64,000 nt of DNA. Origin: an uncultured Myxococcales bacterium. GTDB taxonomy: Bacteria; Myxococcota_A; UBA9042. Below the pieces are notes generated by a model that was not told the origin of the DNA, made no database searches, and saw nothing but the letters and a program-made list of their open reading frames with translations. Shown here piece after piece: positions 50,988 to 58,710 of this stretch; the first letter of the stretch is position 1; every line of letters starts with the position of its first letter. The translations under genes were made by a program, and so were the position numbers. The stretch spans positions 28,401-92,400 of the forward strand of contig CAITYF010000056.1 of the NCBI GenBank assembly GCA_903896545.1, in the 5' to 3' direction.

Positions 50988-52409
50988 CTAACCGTCGACC
51001 GCATCGACCGGCGAACTCGCCACGCGCTTCTTGGCTGGCGGCGTTTCCGCCACAGCCGCCTCGCTTGGCGCGACAACCCGCTCAACATCGACGCGCACCA
51101 CGCGGTTGTCGTCGGCCTCCCGCACCGTGATCAGCATGCCGTCAACACGCACGGTCTCGCCAGGCTTGGGCACACGGCCCAACTGCTCAATGACGAAGCC
51201 GCCAACGGTTGCGTAGCCTGGTGAATCCGGCAGCTCAAGATCGACCTGCGCCGCGAAGTCGCGGACTTCTGCGGTCGCGTCCACGGTCCACGAGCCTTCA
51301 CCTGTACTGCGAATCAGCGGCTCTTCCTGATCGTATTCGTCGTAGATCTCGCCGACCAACTGCTCCAGCACGTCTTCCAGCGTCACGATGCCCGCAGTGC
51401 CGCCGTGCTCGTCGACGACGATCGCCATATGCACCGATTCTTTCTGAAAATCCCGCAGCAGCTCGGCCGCCTTCTGGCTATCTGGCACAAAGCGCGGTTC
51501 GTGCACGTGCTCGGCCAGATTGAACTGCCGAACGTCGCCGCGCAGCATGTGGTCGACCAAATCCTTGGCGTAAAAAACGCCCACGATCTTGTCCACGGTC
51601 TTTTCGTACACCGGATAGCGCGAAAATTTCGTCGTCGTGATCATATGCGCGATCTGTTCAAAGTGCGCGTCGATCGGCAGGCCATCGATCTTGATCCGTG
51701 GCGTCATGATCGCCTTGACCGGCAGGTCGGCGAGCTCGAAGACGCCTTGCAGCATGTCGCCCTGCTCTTCATTGATCATGCCCGACTCGCTGCCGATGCG
51801 GACCATGTCTTCGATTTGTTCTTCCGTCACCTGAAACGTCGTCGGCGTCGACGAACCGCCGAGCGCGCGGACAAAACCCATCGCGACCCACGTGGCCAAT
51901 TTGGTCAGCCAGCGCGTCGACAGGTGAAACCACCAGACCAGATGCAAGCCGGGCAGAAAGCGCTCTGGATGATTGTTGGCCAGCGTTTTGGGCGCGATCT
52001 CGGCAAAAACCAGCACCATGAAGGTCAGGAACGCGACGACAAGCGCCTCGGTCCAGGACGGATCGAAGTTGTTCACATGCGCGAGGCGAATCGCCAGCGA
52101 GGTGACCAAAGCTGAGGACAGAATGTTCGCCAGCGTGTTGCCGGCCAGGAGCGTGGTTAGAACGTGCGACGGCTGCGTCAGCCACAGTTCCAGTAAGCCG
52201 CGCGGCCCCTGTCGGCTGTCGATGAGCCTGCGGATGCGCAGTTCGCCCATTCCAGTGATGGCCGTTTCACTGCCAGCAAAGAGGAAAGACGTCGCGAGCG
52301 AGAGGAGAATCGCCAAAAGCGAAAGCAGCCAATCGGGCCCAGCAACGGCATCGGCCAAGGAGATCGCGGAGAGATGTGAGAGACTACTGGCAGGGTAAGG
52401 GTCGGTCAT
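50988..52409 (-). CDS. CorB/CorC-type transporter-associated protein (CNNM, CBS, CorC_HlyC)
   Basis: The protein has 473 residues. CNNM/DUF21 membrane domain at ~20-195, with LSLATSFLFAGSETAITGMG and FAEIAPKTLANNHPERFLP. Two CBS domains follow (~215-345; VKAIMTPRIKIDGLPID, FQKESVHMAIVVDEHGGTAG). A C-terminal transporter-associated CorC_HlyC domain is at ~355-440 (VDATAEVRDFAAQVDLELPD ... GYATVGGFVIEQLGRVPKPG). Such proteins are linked to magnesium or cobalt efflux and to membrane stability. Convergent with the PEGA gene (6 bp apart). All domains are complete. Confidence 0.92.
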   Translation of the reverse strand: MTDPYPASSLSHLSAISLADAVAGPDWLLSLLAILLSLATSFLFAGSETAITGMGELRIRRLIDSRQGPRGLLELWLTQPSHVLTTLLAGNTLANILSSALVTSLAIRLAHVNNFDPSWTEALVVAFLTFMVLVFAEIAPKTLANNHPERFLPGLHLVWWFHLSTRWLTKLATWVAMGFVRALGGSSTPTTFQVTEEQIEDMVRIGSESGMINEEQGDMLQGVFELADLPVKAIMTPRIKIDGLPIDAHFEQIAHMITTTKFSRYPVYEKTVDKIVGVFYAKDLVDHMLRGDVRQFNLAEHVHEPRFVPDSQKAAELLRDFQKESVHMAIVVDEHGGTAGIVTLEDVLEQLVGEIYDEYDQEEPLIRSTGEGSWTVDATAEVRDFAAQVDLELPDSPGYATVGGFVIEQLGRVPKPGETVRVDGMLITVREADDNRVVRVDVERVVAPSEAAVAETPPAKKRVASSPVDAVDG

Positions 52410-52515
52410 GTCGCGGGTCGGCTTGCCGAATCCCTATCGCCGCGTAGCTGCGCCGTGATCACAAAATACCACGGGTTCGAAGCCTTCGCAATGATTTCAA
52501 TCACCAGCGTTCAAG

Positions 52516-52965
52516 TCACTGGATCGTGCAGATCTTGACGCCCGTTTGGAAGGTCGGCGAACTGGCCGTGCAGGCGGTGAAGCGCGGGTTTACCTTCTGA
52601 CAATCGGCCAGCGAGGCGCACGCGACGGCGCATTCGGACTTGCCGCCGGTCTGTCCTTTGATGCACTTGTAGTGGACGTTGTTGGCTTCACTGTCGTCGA
52701 TCGAGCACTGCGAGGACGCGCCGCCGCACGAGCAATCCTTGGTGCAAACGCCGTCAGTGCCCGAAGGTGCCGCGCCCAACTGCAACGCGCCGTGGCTGCA
52801 GACGCCGTACTGACAGTCGCTGTTCGTGGTGCAGGCGGCGCCGTTGACGGCACCCTGCTTGTTGCTGATTTCGGGCGCGTTCGTGCACACGTAGTCACCG
52901 CCCGCGGCGGCGTTGGTGTTGCACGCGCTCAGGACAAGGGCGGCAAGGAAGAAGATCCAGCGCAT
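52516..52965 (-). CDS. small Cys-rich lipoprotein
   Basis: The protein has 149 residues. GAGGTG is upstream of ATG 52965. MRWIFFLAALVLSACNTNA has a lipobox (Cys15). The mature part has about 14 cysteines with CTTNSDCQYGVCSHG, CTKDCSCGGASSQCS and CAVACASLADCQKV, a pattern of short disulfide-rich modules seen in Myxococcota lipoproteins. It lies 4 bp downstream of the transglycosylase gene, so it is probably in the same operon. Function unknown. Confidence 0.7.
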   Translation of the reverse strand: MRWIFFLAALVLSACNTNAAAGGDYVCTNAPEISNKQGAVNGAACTTNSDCQYGVCSHGALQLGAAPSGTDGVCTKDCSCGGASSQCSIDDSEANNVHYKCIKGQTGGKSECAVACASLADCQKVNPRFTACTASSPTFQTGVKICTIQ

Positions 52966-52969
52966 CGCT

Positions 52970-53899
52970 TCACCTCGTGTCGCGCAGTTGGTAGTAGAGT
53001 CGCAGCACTTTTCGCACGTAATCGTCGGTTGCGGCAAACGGCGTCGCATCGCGCCCCAGAACACGTGTCGACCCCGCGTGGTAGGCGGACAGCACCTTGA
53101 CCAGATCGCCGTCGAAACGGTTGGCGAGAACCCGCAGGAACCGCGCACCGCCGAGCAAGTTCTGGGCTACGTCGTGAATGTCGTCCACGCCCATTTCACG
53201 CGCTGTCGCGGGCAACAACTGCATCAGCCCCACCGCGCCCTTGTTGGACAGCACCAGCGGATTGCCGCCTGATTCCGTCATCATCACCGCGCGGATCAGC
53301 TGCGGTGGGAGCTTGTAGCGTTGCGCCGCGGCACCGATCTCATCGGCGAAGATGCCGCCGTCGAGCGGATCCTTGGGCGCGAGGGTAGGCCCGTGCTTGG
53401 CATTGTCGCGGTTGACCGGCGGGTCGACGGGCGTGGGCACGGGCGAAGGTGCCTGAGGTGCCGTGTCCGCGTAGGTCGGCGTGTTCCTCGCGAGGACGGT
53501 CGTGTTGCCGCCGCTGGAGGAGCTGACGCCAACGTGCGCCGCCCAGTCGCAGCCAGGTGGCTCGACGACGGAGGCGCGGCAGCGGGAGCGGATCCAGGAA
53601 ACGCTGCGGCCCTCGGAGAACAGTGCCTTGGCGTTCTTGATGGTGACGTCGCCGTTGCGCCCACAGTCAAAGATGGCCTCCGTGCAAGGGCGCGCGAATG
53701 CGGGTGTGGCGACGAGCAAAAGTGCGAAACCAAAGGCGACTCCCCACGCACCGCCGCGAAAGGGACCGTTACCCGGCTGGGCGGAGGCTCGCGCAGCGAG
53801 TCTCCGTGAGCCCGTCGCCGTCAGGCGCTCGGGCGAGTAGGGCCCGGTCCGGTCGCTTGCGACCGGATTCGCCCAAATTCTGCCGCACTTCTTGGCCAT
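52970..53899 (-). CDS. lytic transglycosylase (SLT domain), secreted
   Basis: The protein has ~309 residues if the start is ATG 53899; an ATG at 53962 is also in frame, and neither has an ideal leader, so the start is uncertain. A hydrophobic export segment is present (WGVAFGFALLLVATPAFA). A Cys-containing domain of ~55 residues and a Pro/Thr linker follow. The catalytic SLT domain is at the C-terminus: IGAAAQRYKLPPQLIRAVMM, then the catalytic Glu in MTESGGNPLVLSNKGAVGLM, QLLPATAREMG, and NLLGGARFLRVLANRF. It cleaves peptidoglycan glycosidic bonds in the periplasm. Confidence 0.82.
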   Translation of the reverse strand: MAKKCGRIWANPVASDRTGPYSPERLTATGSRRLAARASAQPGNGPFRGGAWGVAFGFALLLVATPAFARPCTEAIFDCGRNGDVTIKNAKALFSEGRSVSWIRSRCRASVVEPPGCDWAAHVGVSSSSGGNTTVLARNTPTYADTAPQAPSPVPTPVDPPVNRDNAKHGPTLAPKDPLDGGIFADEIGAAAQRYKLPPQLIRAVMMTESGGNPLVLSNKGAVGLMQLLPATAREMGVDDIHDVAQNLLGGARFLRVLANRFDGDLVKVLSAYHAGSTRVLGRDATPFAATDDYVRKVLRLYYQLRDTR

Positions 53900-54001
53900 T
53901 CCTCCGATCACGTGCCCTCCAGGCCCTTGCAGCCTTGCAACCCCCCAGTCTAGCCGAATCATCCCCGTTCGCCACTTTCGGTTGTCGCCAAGGCCTCGTC
54001 C

Positions 54002-55636
54002 ATGCTACACGCGCTGCGCGAGGTGTCCGTGTCACAACCCCAGTCCACCACACAAGTTGCGCTCGTTGGCTTTGGCCCGTGGGGCCGCAATATCGCCCGC
54101 AATCTCGATGCCTTGGGCGCGTTGGCGCTGATTTGCGATCCGGATCCGACCAGCCAGGCTGCCGCACAGAAAGCCTATCCCCACGCGCGTGTCGTCGGCT
54201 CGCGGAGCGACATTCCACGTGACCTCGCCGTGGCCATCGCCGCGCCAGCCGCGCAGCACGCCGAACTCGCGGAACACTTCCTGCTGCGCGATCAGCATGT
54301 CTTTGTCGAAAAGCCGCTGGCGCTCAACGTCGCCGAATGCCCGCCGCTCATCGCGCTCGCGCGCCAAAAGAACCGCGTGCTCATGGTCGGGCACCTGCTG
54401 CAGTACCACCCCGCGGTTCACAAACTGGACGAGCTGATCCGCCAAGGCGCTCTGGGACGTTTGCTCTATTTCTACTCGAATCGCTTGAATCTCGGGCGCA
54501 TTCGCCGCGAGGAGAATAGCCTCTGGTCGTTCGCGCCACACGACATTTCCGTCATGCTCCGGCTGGCTGGCGGCATGCCGTCCGAGATCCACGCGACGGG
54601 CGGGTACTTTTTGCATCCCAAGATCGCCGACTCCACGGTGACGCACCTCAGCTGGGAATCCGGCCTGCGCGCGCACATTTACGTGTCGTGGCTGCACCCG
54701 TTCAAGGAACAGCGGCTGGTCGTGGTCGGTCAGGACGCGATGGCGCTTTTTGATGACACGCTGCCGTTGGACCAAAAGCTCGTGTTGTACCGCCACGGCG
54801 TCGACTGGAAAGACGGCGTCCCGGTGCCGCGCAAAGCGGAGCCGGAGCCCGTTGCACTCGCCAATGACGAGCCACTACGCTGCGAAATGCAGGCGTTTTT
54901 GGACGCGTGCGGCGGAACTGGCGGACCGCTCTACACCGACGGCAAAGAAGGCATGCGCGTGCTGCGCGTGTTGGACGCTGCGGAGCAATCGCTCAACAAC
55001 GGCGGAATTCCCGTGGCGCTCGACGACGGGTTCAGCGAGCGTCACCCCGGCGTGACGATTCATCCGAGCGCCGTCGTCGGCGACGAGGCGCAGATCGGCG
55101 CCGGCAGCAAGATTTGGCACTTCAGCCACGTCATGGACGGCGCGGTCTTGGGTCGCGATTGCGTCGTCGGCCAAAACGGCTTCGTGCAAAGCGGCGCCGT
55201 CTTGGGCGACAACGTCCGGTTGCAAAACAACGTGTCGGTGTACGACGGCGTGACCCTGGAAGACGGCGTCTTCTGCGGACCGTCCTGCGTCTTTACCAAC
55301 GTCACACGGCCACGCGCCACCGTCAGCCGCCGCGGCGAATTCAGCGCTACACAAGTCGGACGCGGCGTCACGATTGGGGCCAACGCCACGATCGTCTGCG
55401 GCAACAGCATCGGCGCCTACGCGTTCATCGGCGCCGGCAGCGTCGTCACGCGCGACATCCCCGCACACGCGCTCGTCACCGGCAACCCCGCGCGCGTCCG
55501 CGGTTGGGTCTGCATCTGCGGCGAGAAATTGCCCCTCGATCCCAAGCCGAAGTCCGGCAGCAAGGCGCGCTGCGAGCGCTGCGGCGAAGTCTGGCGACAC
55601 GACGGCGCGACGCTCCACGAGCAGGAGAAAGCCTAA
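54002..55636 (+). CDS. fusion of Gfo/Idh/MocA dehydrogenase and LbH N-acetyltransferase
   Basis: The protein has 544 residues (ATG 54002; GTG 54029 is an alternative with a better-spaced GAGG). Residues ~18-345 are a Gfo/Idh/MocA NAD-dependent dehydrogenase: VALVGFGPWGRNIARNL, FVEKPLAL with the EKP lysine, GGYFLHPKIADS. Residues ~352-505 are a left-handed beta-helix acyltransferase of the WbpD/WlbB type (TIHPSAVVGDEAQIGAGSKI, VTRDIPAHALVTGNPARVRG). The end has a Cys4 ribbon (VCICGEKL ... RCERCGEVW). The two activities are WbpB- and WbpD-like steps in UDP-2,3-diacetamido uronic acid synthesis; the next gene supplies the WbpE-like step. Fusion is seen directly; pathway is inferred. Confidence 0.85.
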   Translation: MLHALREVSVSQPQSTTQVALVGFGPWGRNIARNLDALGALALICDPDPTSQAAAQKAYPHARVVGSRSDIPRDLAVAIAAPAAQHAELAEHFLLRDQHVFVEKPLALNVAECPPLIALARQKNRVLMVGHLLQYHPAVHKLDELIRQGALGRLLYFYSNRLNLGRIRREENSLWSFAPHDISVMLRLAGGMPSEIHATGGYFLHPKIADSTVTHLSWESGLRAHIYVSWLHPFKEQRLVVVGQDAMALFDDTLPLDQKLVLYRHGVDWKDGVPVPRKAEPEPVALANDEPLRCEMQAFLDACGGTGGPLYTDGKEGMRVLRVLDAAEQSLNNGGIPVALDDGFSERHPGVTIHPSAVVGDEAQIGAGSKIWHFSHVMDGAVLGRDCVVGQNGFVQSGAVLGDNVRLQNNVSVYDGVTLEDGVFCGPSCVFTNVTRPRATVSRRGEFSATQVGRGVTIGANATIVCGNSIGAYAFIGAGSVVTRDIPAHALVTGNPARVRGWVCICGEKLPLDPKPKSGSKARCERCGEVWRHDGATLHEQEKA

Positions 55637-56748
55637 TGGCAGTGCCGTTATTTGACCTCGCGCGCGTTCTTGAACCGCTGCGGCCGCAGTTGCATGCCGC
55701 GTTGGAGCGCTGCCTGACCCACGGTGTGTTCGTGCTCGGTCCAGAAGTGCAGGCGTTTGAGAAGGCTTTTGGCGCCTACACGGGCGCGGATCACGTCGTC
55801 GGCGTGGCAAGCGGCACGGACGCGCTGCTTCTGACGTTCATGGCGCTGGACGAGAAAGGCCTGCAGGCGGGCGATGAAGTCCTTTGCACGCCGTTTACCT
55901 TCATCGCGACGGCGACCTCGGTGCTGCGCGCGGGACTTCGCCCGGTGTTTGTCGACATCGCGCCGGGGCAGTTTTACCCCGACGTCGAGCAGTTTCGCGC
56001 CGCTTGGACGCCGCGCACCAAAGCCGTGCTGAACGTCCACCTTTTTGGCGAGCCTCAGCCACTTGAAGGCCTCGCAGCGCTGTGTCGTGAACGCGGCGCG
56101 CTCTTGATCGAAGATTGCGCGCAGGCGCACGGCGCGCGACAGCCCGATGGCAAGTCGGTCGGCAAAGTTGGACTCGCCGGCGCGTTCAGTTTCTTCCCCG
56201 CCAAGAACCTGGGCACGCTGGGCGACGGCGGCGCGGTCATCAGCGACGACGCGGCGTTTGCCCAGCGCGTGCGCGAAAAGCGCCAGCACGGCGGCGCGGT
56301 GCGCTACCAGTTCAACCACCTCGGCGGCAACTTCCGTCTGGACGCGTTGCACGCGGCGTTCTTGCAGGTCTTGCTCCCCGAACTCGACGGCTGGGTGGCC
56401 AAACGCCGCGCAAATGCCGAGGCTTACAACGCCGCGTGGGCGGAAATCGGCGCGGATCGGCTAACGTTGCCGCCGCTGACGCCCGGACACGCGTGGAATC
56501 AGTACGTGGTGCGAACGCCCAGGCGCGATGATCTGAAGGCGGCGCTGGAAAAGGCGGGGATCGGCGTCGCGGTGTACTACCCGACGGCGTTGCACCAACT
56601 GGGCGCGCTGGCGGCGGCGAACCCGGCGCAGCACCTGCCCGAGACGGAGCGCGCGTGTCAGACCGTGCTCGCAGTGCCCGTGTATCCGGGTCTGCGAGAG
56701 GAAGAGCGCGCGGAAGTAATCAACACAGTGCGGGCATTTTTTGCCTGA
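55636..56748 (+). CDS. DegT/DnrJ/EryC1/StrS aminotransferase (WbpE-like)
   Basis: The protein has 370 residues. ATG shares the A of the preceding TAA. PLP-dependent sugar aminotransferase. Conserved blocks: VGVASGTDALLLTFMALD, LIEDCAQAHGAR, FSFFPAKNLGTLGDGGA with the PLP lysine near residue 190, HLGGNFRLDALHAAFLQ. The length and blocks fit WbpE/WlbC, which converts a 3-keto to a 3-amino nucleotide sugar, matching the dehydrogenase-acyltransferase fusion before it. Product probably goes to surface polysaccharide. Confidence 0.9.
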   Translation: MAVPLFDLARVLEPLRPQLHAALERCLTHGVFVLGPEVQAFEKAFGAYTGADHVVGVASGTDALLLTFMALDEKGLQAGDEVLCTPFTFIATATSVLRAGLRPVFVDIAPGQFYPDVEQFRAAWTPRTKAVLNVHLFGEPQPLEGLAALCRERGALLIEDCAQAHGARQPDGKSVGKVGLAGAFSFFPAKNLGTLGDGGAVISDDAAFAQRVREKRQHGGAVRYQFNHLGGNFRLDALHAAFLQVLLPELDGWVAKRRANAEAYNAAWAEIGADRLTLPPLTPGHAWNQYVVRTPRRDDLKAALEKAGIGVAVYYPTALHQLGALAAANPAQHLPETERACQTVLAVPVYPGLREEERAEVINTVRAFFA

Positions 56749-56790
56749 GTGCGGCCTTTTCAGAGGCAGCGAGAACAAACGGAGAACGTG

Positions 56791-57399
56791 ATGGCGAAGT
56801 TGGAAGAAGAAGAGCCCAAGAAGGCGGACGGCGCGCAAGACGAGAAGTCTCCGAGCCTGCAAGAGAAAATGCTGAAGGCGCGCACGATTCAGATTACCGG
56901 CGGCATCGACGACAAGCAGTCCGCGCGCGTGGTGAGCGAGTTGTTGCTGTTGGAGGCAGACGACGCGGAAAAGCAGATCACGATCTTCTTGAACTCACCT
57001 GGCGGGAGCGTCACGGCGGGTTTTGCGATCTTCGACACGATCCGCTTTATCAAGCCGAGTGTGCGGATCATCTGCAACGGTCTGACGGCTTCGATCGCGA
57101 CGGTGATTCTGCTCGCGGCGAAGAAGGAAGATCGTCTGTCGCTGCCCAACACGCGGCTCCTGATCCACCAACCGCTCATCCCGATGACGGTCTATGGTCC
57201 GGCGAGCGATCTGGAGATCACGGCGAACGAAATCCTGAAGACGCGCGCCAAGGTCAACGCCTTGATGGCGGCCGAAACGGGGCAGGAACTGGCGCGGATT
57301 GAGAAGGATACGCAGCGCGATTACTGGCTGACTGCGCAAGAAGCTGTCGCGTACGGTCTGCTCGCGCGCGTGATTACCACCCGCGCCGAAATCTCTTAG
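56791..57399 (+). CDS. clpP: ClpP-family serine protease, atypical N-terminus
   Basis: The protein has 202 residues from ATG 56791 (GGAGA upstream). The ClpP fold is clear, with catalytic triad Ser101 (LTASIATV), His126 (LLIHQPL) and Asp177 (TQRDYWLTAQEAVAYGLL). The segment FLNSPGGSVTAGFAIFDTIR is also diagnostic. In place of the canonical N-terminal axial-loop sequence there is a charged stretch (LEEEEPKKADGAQDEK). The last residues lack the usual Tyr/Pro tail. No clpX or clpA is adjacent. The gene is convergent with, and overlaps by 3 bp, the small gene that follows. Confidence 0.85.
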   Translation: MAKLEEEEPKKADGAQDEKSPSLQEKMLKARTIQITGGIDDKQSARVVSELLLLEADDAEKQITIFLNSPGGSVTAGFAIFDTIRFIKPSVRIICNGLTASIATVILLAAKKEDRLSLPNTRLLIHQPLIPMTVYGPASDLEITANEILKTRAKVNALMAAETGQELARIEKDTQRDYWLTAQEAVAYGLLARVITTRAEIS

Positions 57400-57599
57400 T
57401 CCCTACCCTTCATGTCCAAAATGATAACGCCCCGGTCGTCGTCGTCGTCGCGTTCGACGTCCGAATCGCGGCGCGAATCCGGACGCCAGTTCGGCGGCGG
57501 CATCGGGTAGCGGCTCGGCTGATCGAGACGCGGCTGAATGCGGGTGTCGCGCTCGCGCTCCCGACGTTGGATTTCTTCGATGATGAAGGCGTCTAGCAT
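57396..57599 (-). CDS. small conserved acidic/Arg-rich protein
   Basis: The protein has 67 residues. A strong ribosome site GGAGGTT is 5 nt upstream of ATG 57599. It starts MLDAFIIEEIQRREREREDT-like (MLDAFIIEEI then RRERERDTR), has a Pro/Trp centre (MPPPNWRP), an Asp/Glu/Arg run (DVERDDDDDRG), and ends GVIILDMKGRD. Similar small proteins with a DAFIIEEL start and a hydrophobic final strand are, from memory, common in Myxococcota; no function is known. The stop codon overlaps that of the ClpP-like gene on the other strand. Confidence 0.7.
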   Translation of the reverse strand: MLDAFIIEEIQRRERERDTRIQPRLDQPSRYPMPPPNWRPDSRRDSDVERDDDDDRGVIILDMKGRD

Positions 57600-57796
57600 C
57601 GGAACCTCCAGGACAGCCGGTTTCTCGCCCTTTTTTGGCTACCCGGCTTGTCTATGAGACGCGCCAAGTGGCCGTTCGATTCGATTCACCGGATTCGGTC
57701 GCCCCCTTCGGCGACATCGGCCAGTCCTCAGTCCAAGCTAGCATCCGATCTGCGGTCCCGCAACTTCACGTCCGCAACGTGACAACGGCGTCACGG

Positions 57797-58579
57797 TCAC
57801 TCAGGTTCGGCGAGCGACGCAAAGAACGCCGCCAAGTCGGGCTGAAACACGCGATCTGGCTGATCCTGCAGGTGAATCGCGCGAACCGGCAAATCGTGCA
57901 ACCGGGCAACACCTGGACGCGCGCAGACGAGAATTCGGTTGGGTTGCGCGTCGTTGGGACGATGAAACACGCGCATTACCGAACGATCGCCCAAACCAAC
58001 GGCTAGCAGATCTTCCAGCAGGCGCGACGCGTCGTGGGCCGGAAAGACCCAGCAACTTCGACCAGTTGGATTCAGCACCGCCACCGCGGCATGACAAAAT
58101 TGTCGCAGCGTCGCCGTGGATTCCTGATGGGCGATCTGGCGCTCTGAGCTGGCGGGCGGGTGGCCGTGATCGCGTCGTCGATACGGCGGGTTACACAAAA
58201 CGAGGTCATAGCGCGCCGGCAACGTCAGATCGGCGACGTCAGCGTGCAAAAAGGCAAACCGCCGGTCCACGGCATTGAGCCGCGCATTACGGCGCGCGCG
58301 ATCGAGCATCGCGGGTTGCTTGTCCAGCAGGTCAATCTGCACGTGCGGCAGCGCGCGTGCGAGCACGAGGGAAACAAGGCCGCTGCCTGCGCCAAGGTCG
58401 AGCGCCTGTTCGGCGTCGGGCGCGTGTTGCGCGGCGAACCAAGCGAGCAACGGCGCGTCGATCGCGGTTCGATACCCCGAACGCGACTGCAGCAGGTGAA
58501 TCGTCCCACCCAGAATGCAGTCGAGTGTTTCATCCGCGTTGGGTTGCAGGTCCACGTGCAGGACTATACCTCCCTGCAT
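57797..58579 (-). CDS. trmN6: TrmN6-like N6-adenine tRNA methyltransferase
   Basis: The protein has 260 residues from ATG 58579; since a GGGAGG lies just inside the frame, a start at GTG 58555 is possible. Class I SAM-dependent methylase. SAM-binding motif I LDLGAGSGLVSLVLA, motif IV NPPY (LVLCNPPYRRR) typical of N6-adenine methylases, and the TrmN6-like N-terminus LGGTIHLLQSRSGYRTAIDA. The likely target is A37 of tRNA1(Val), or rRNA; specificity is inferred from family only. Confidence 0.85.
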   Translation of the reverse strand: MQGGIVLHVDLQPNADETLDCILGGTIHLLQSRSGYRTAIDAPLLAWFAAQHAPDAEQALDLGAGSGLVSLVLARALPHVQIDLLDKQPAMLDRARRNARLNAVDRRFAFLHADVADLTLPARYDLVLCNPPYRRRDHGHPPASSERQIAHQESTATLRQFCHAAVAVLNPTGRSCWVFPAHDASRLLEDLLAVGLGDRSVMRVFHRPNDAQPNRILVCARPGVARLHDLPVRAIHLQDQPDRVFQPDLAAFFASLAEPE

Positions 58580-58710
58580 TGACGCGGAGCCAAATCTCTT
58601 GTGTCGCCGCGAGCCGACCCGCAGGGACGCGACCTGGGCGACCCAGCCGGCCGTCTACACATGCCCACCCACTGTGTTCAGAATTTGATCTCCAGTCTTC
58701 GCAGGCATGT

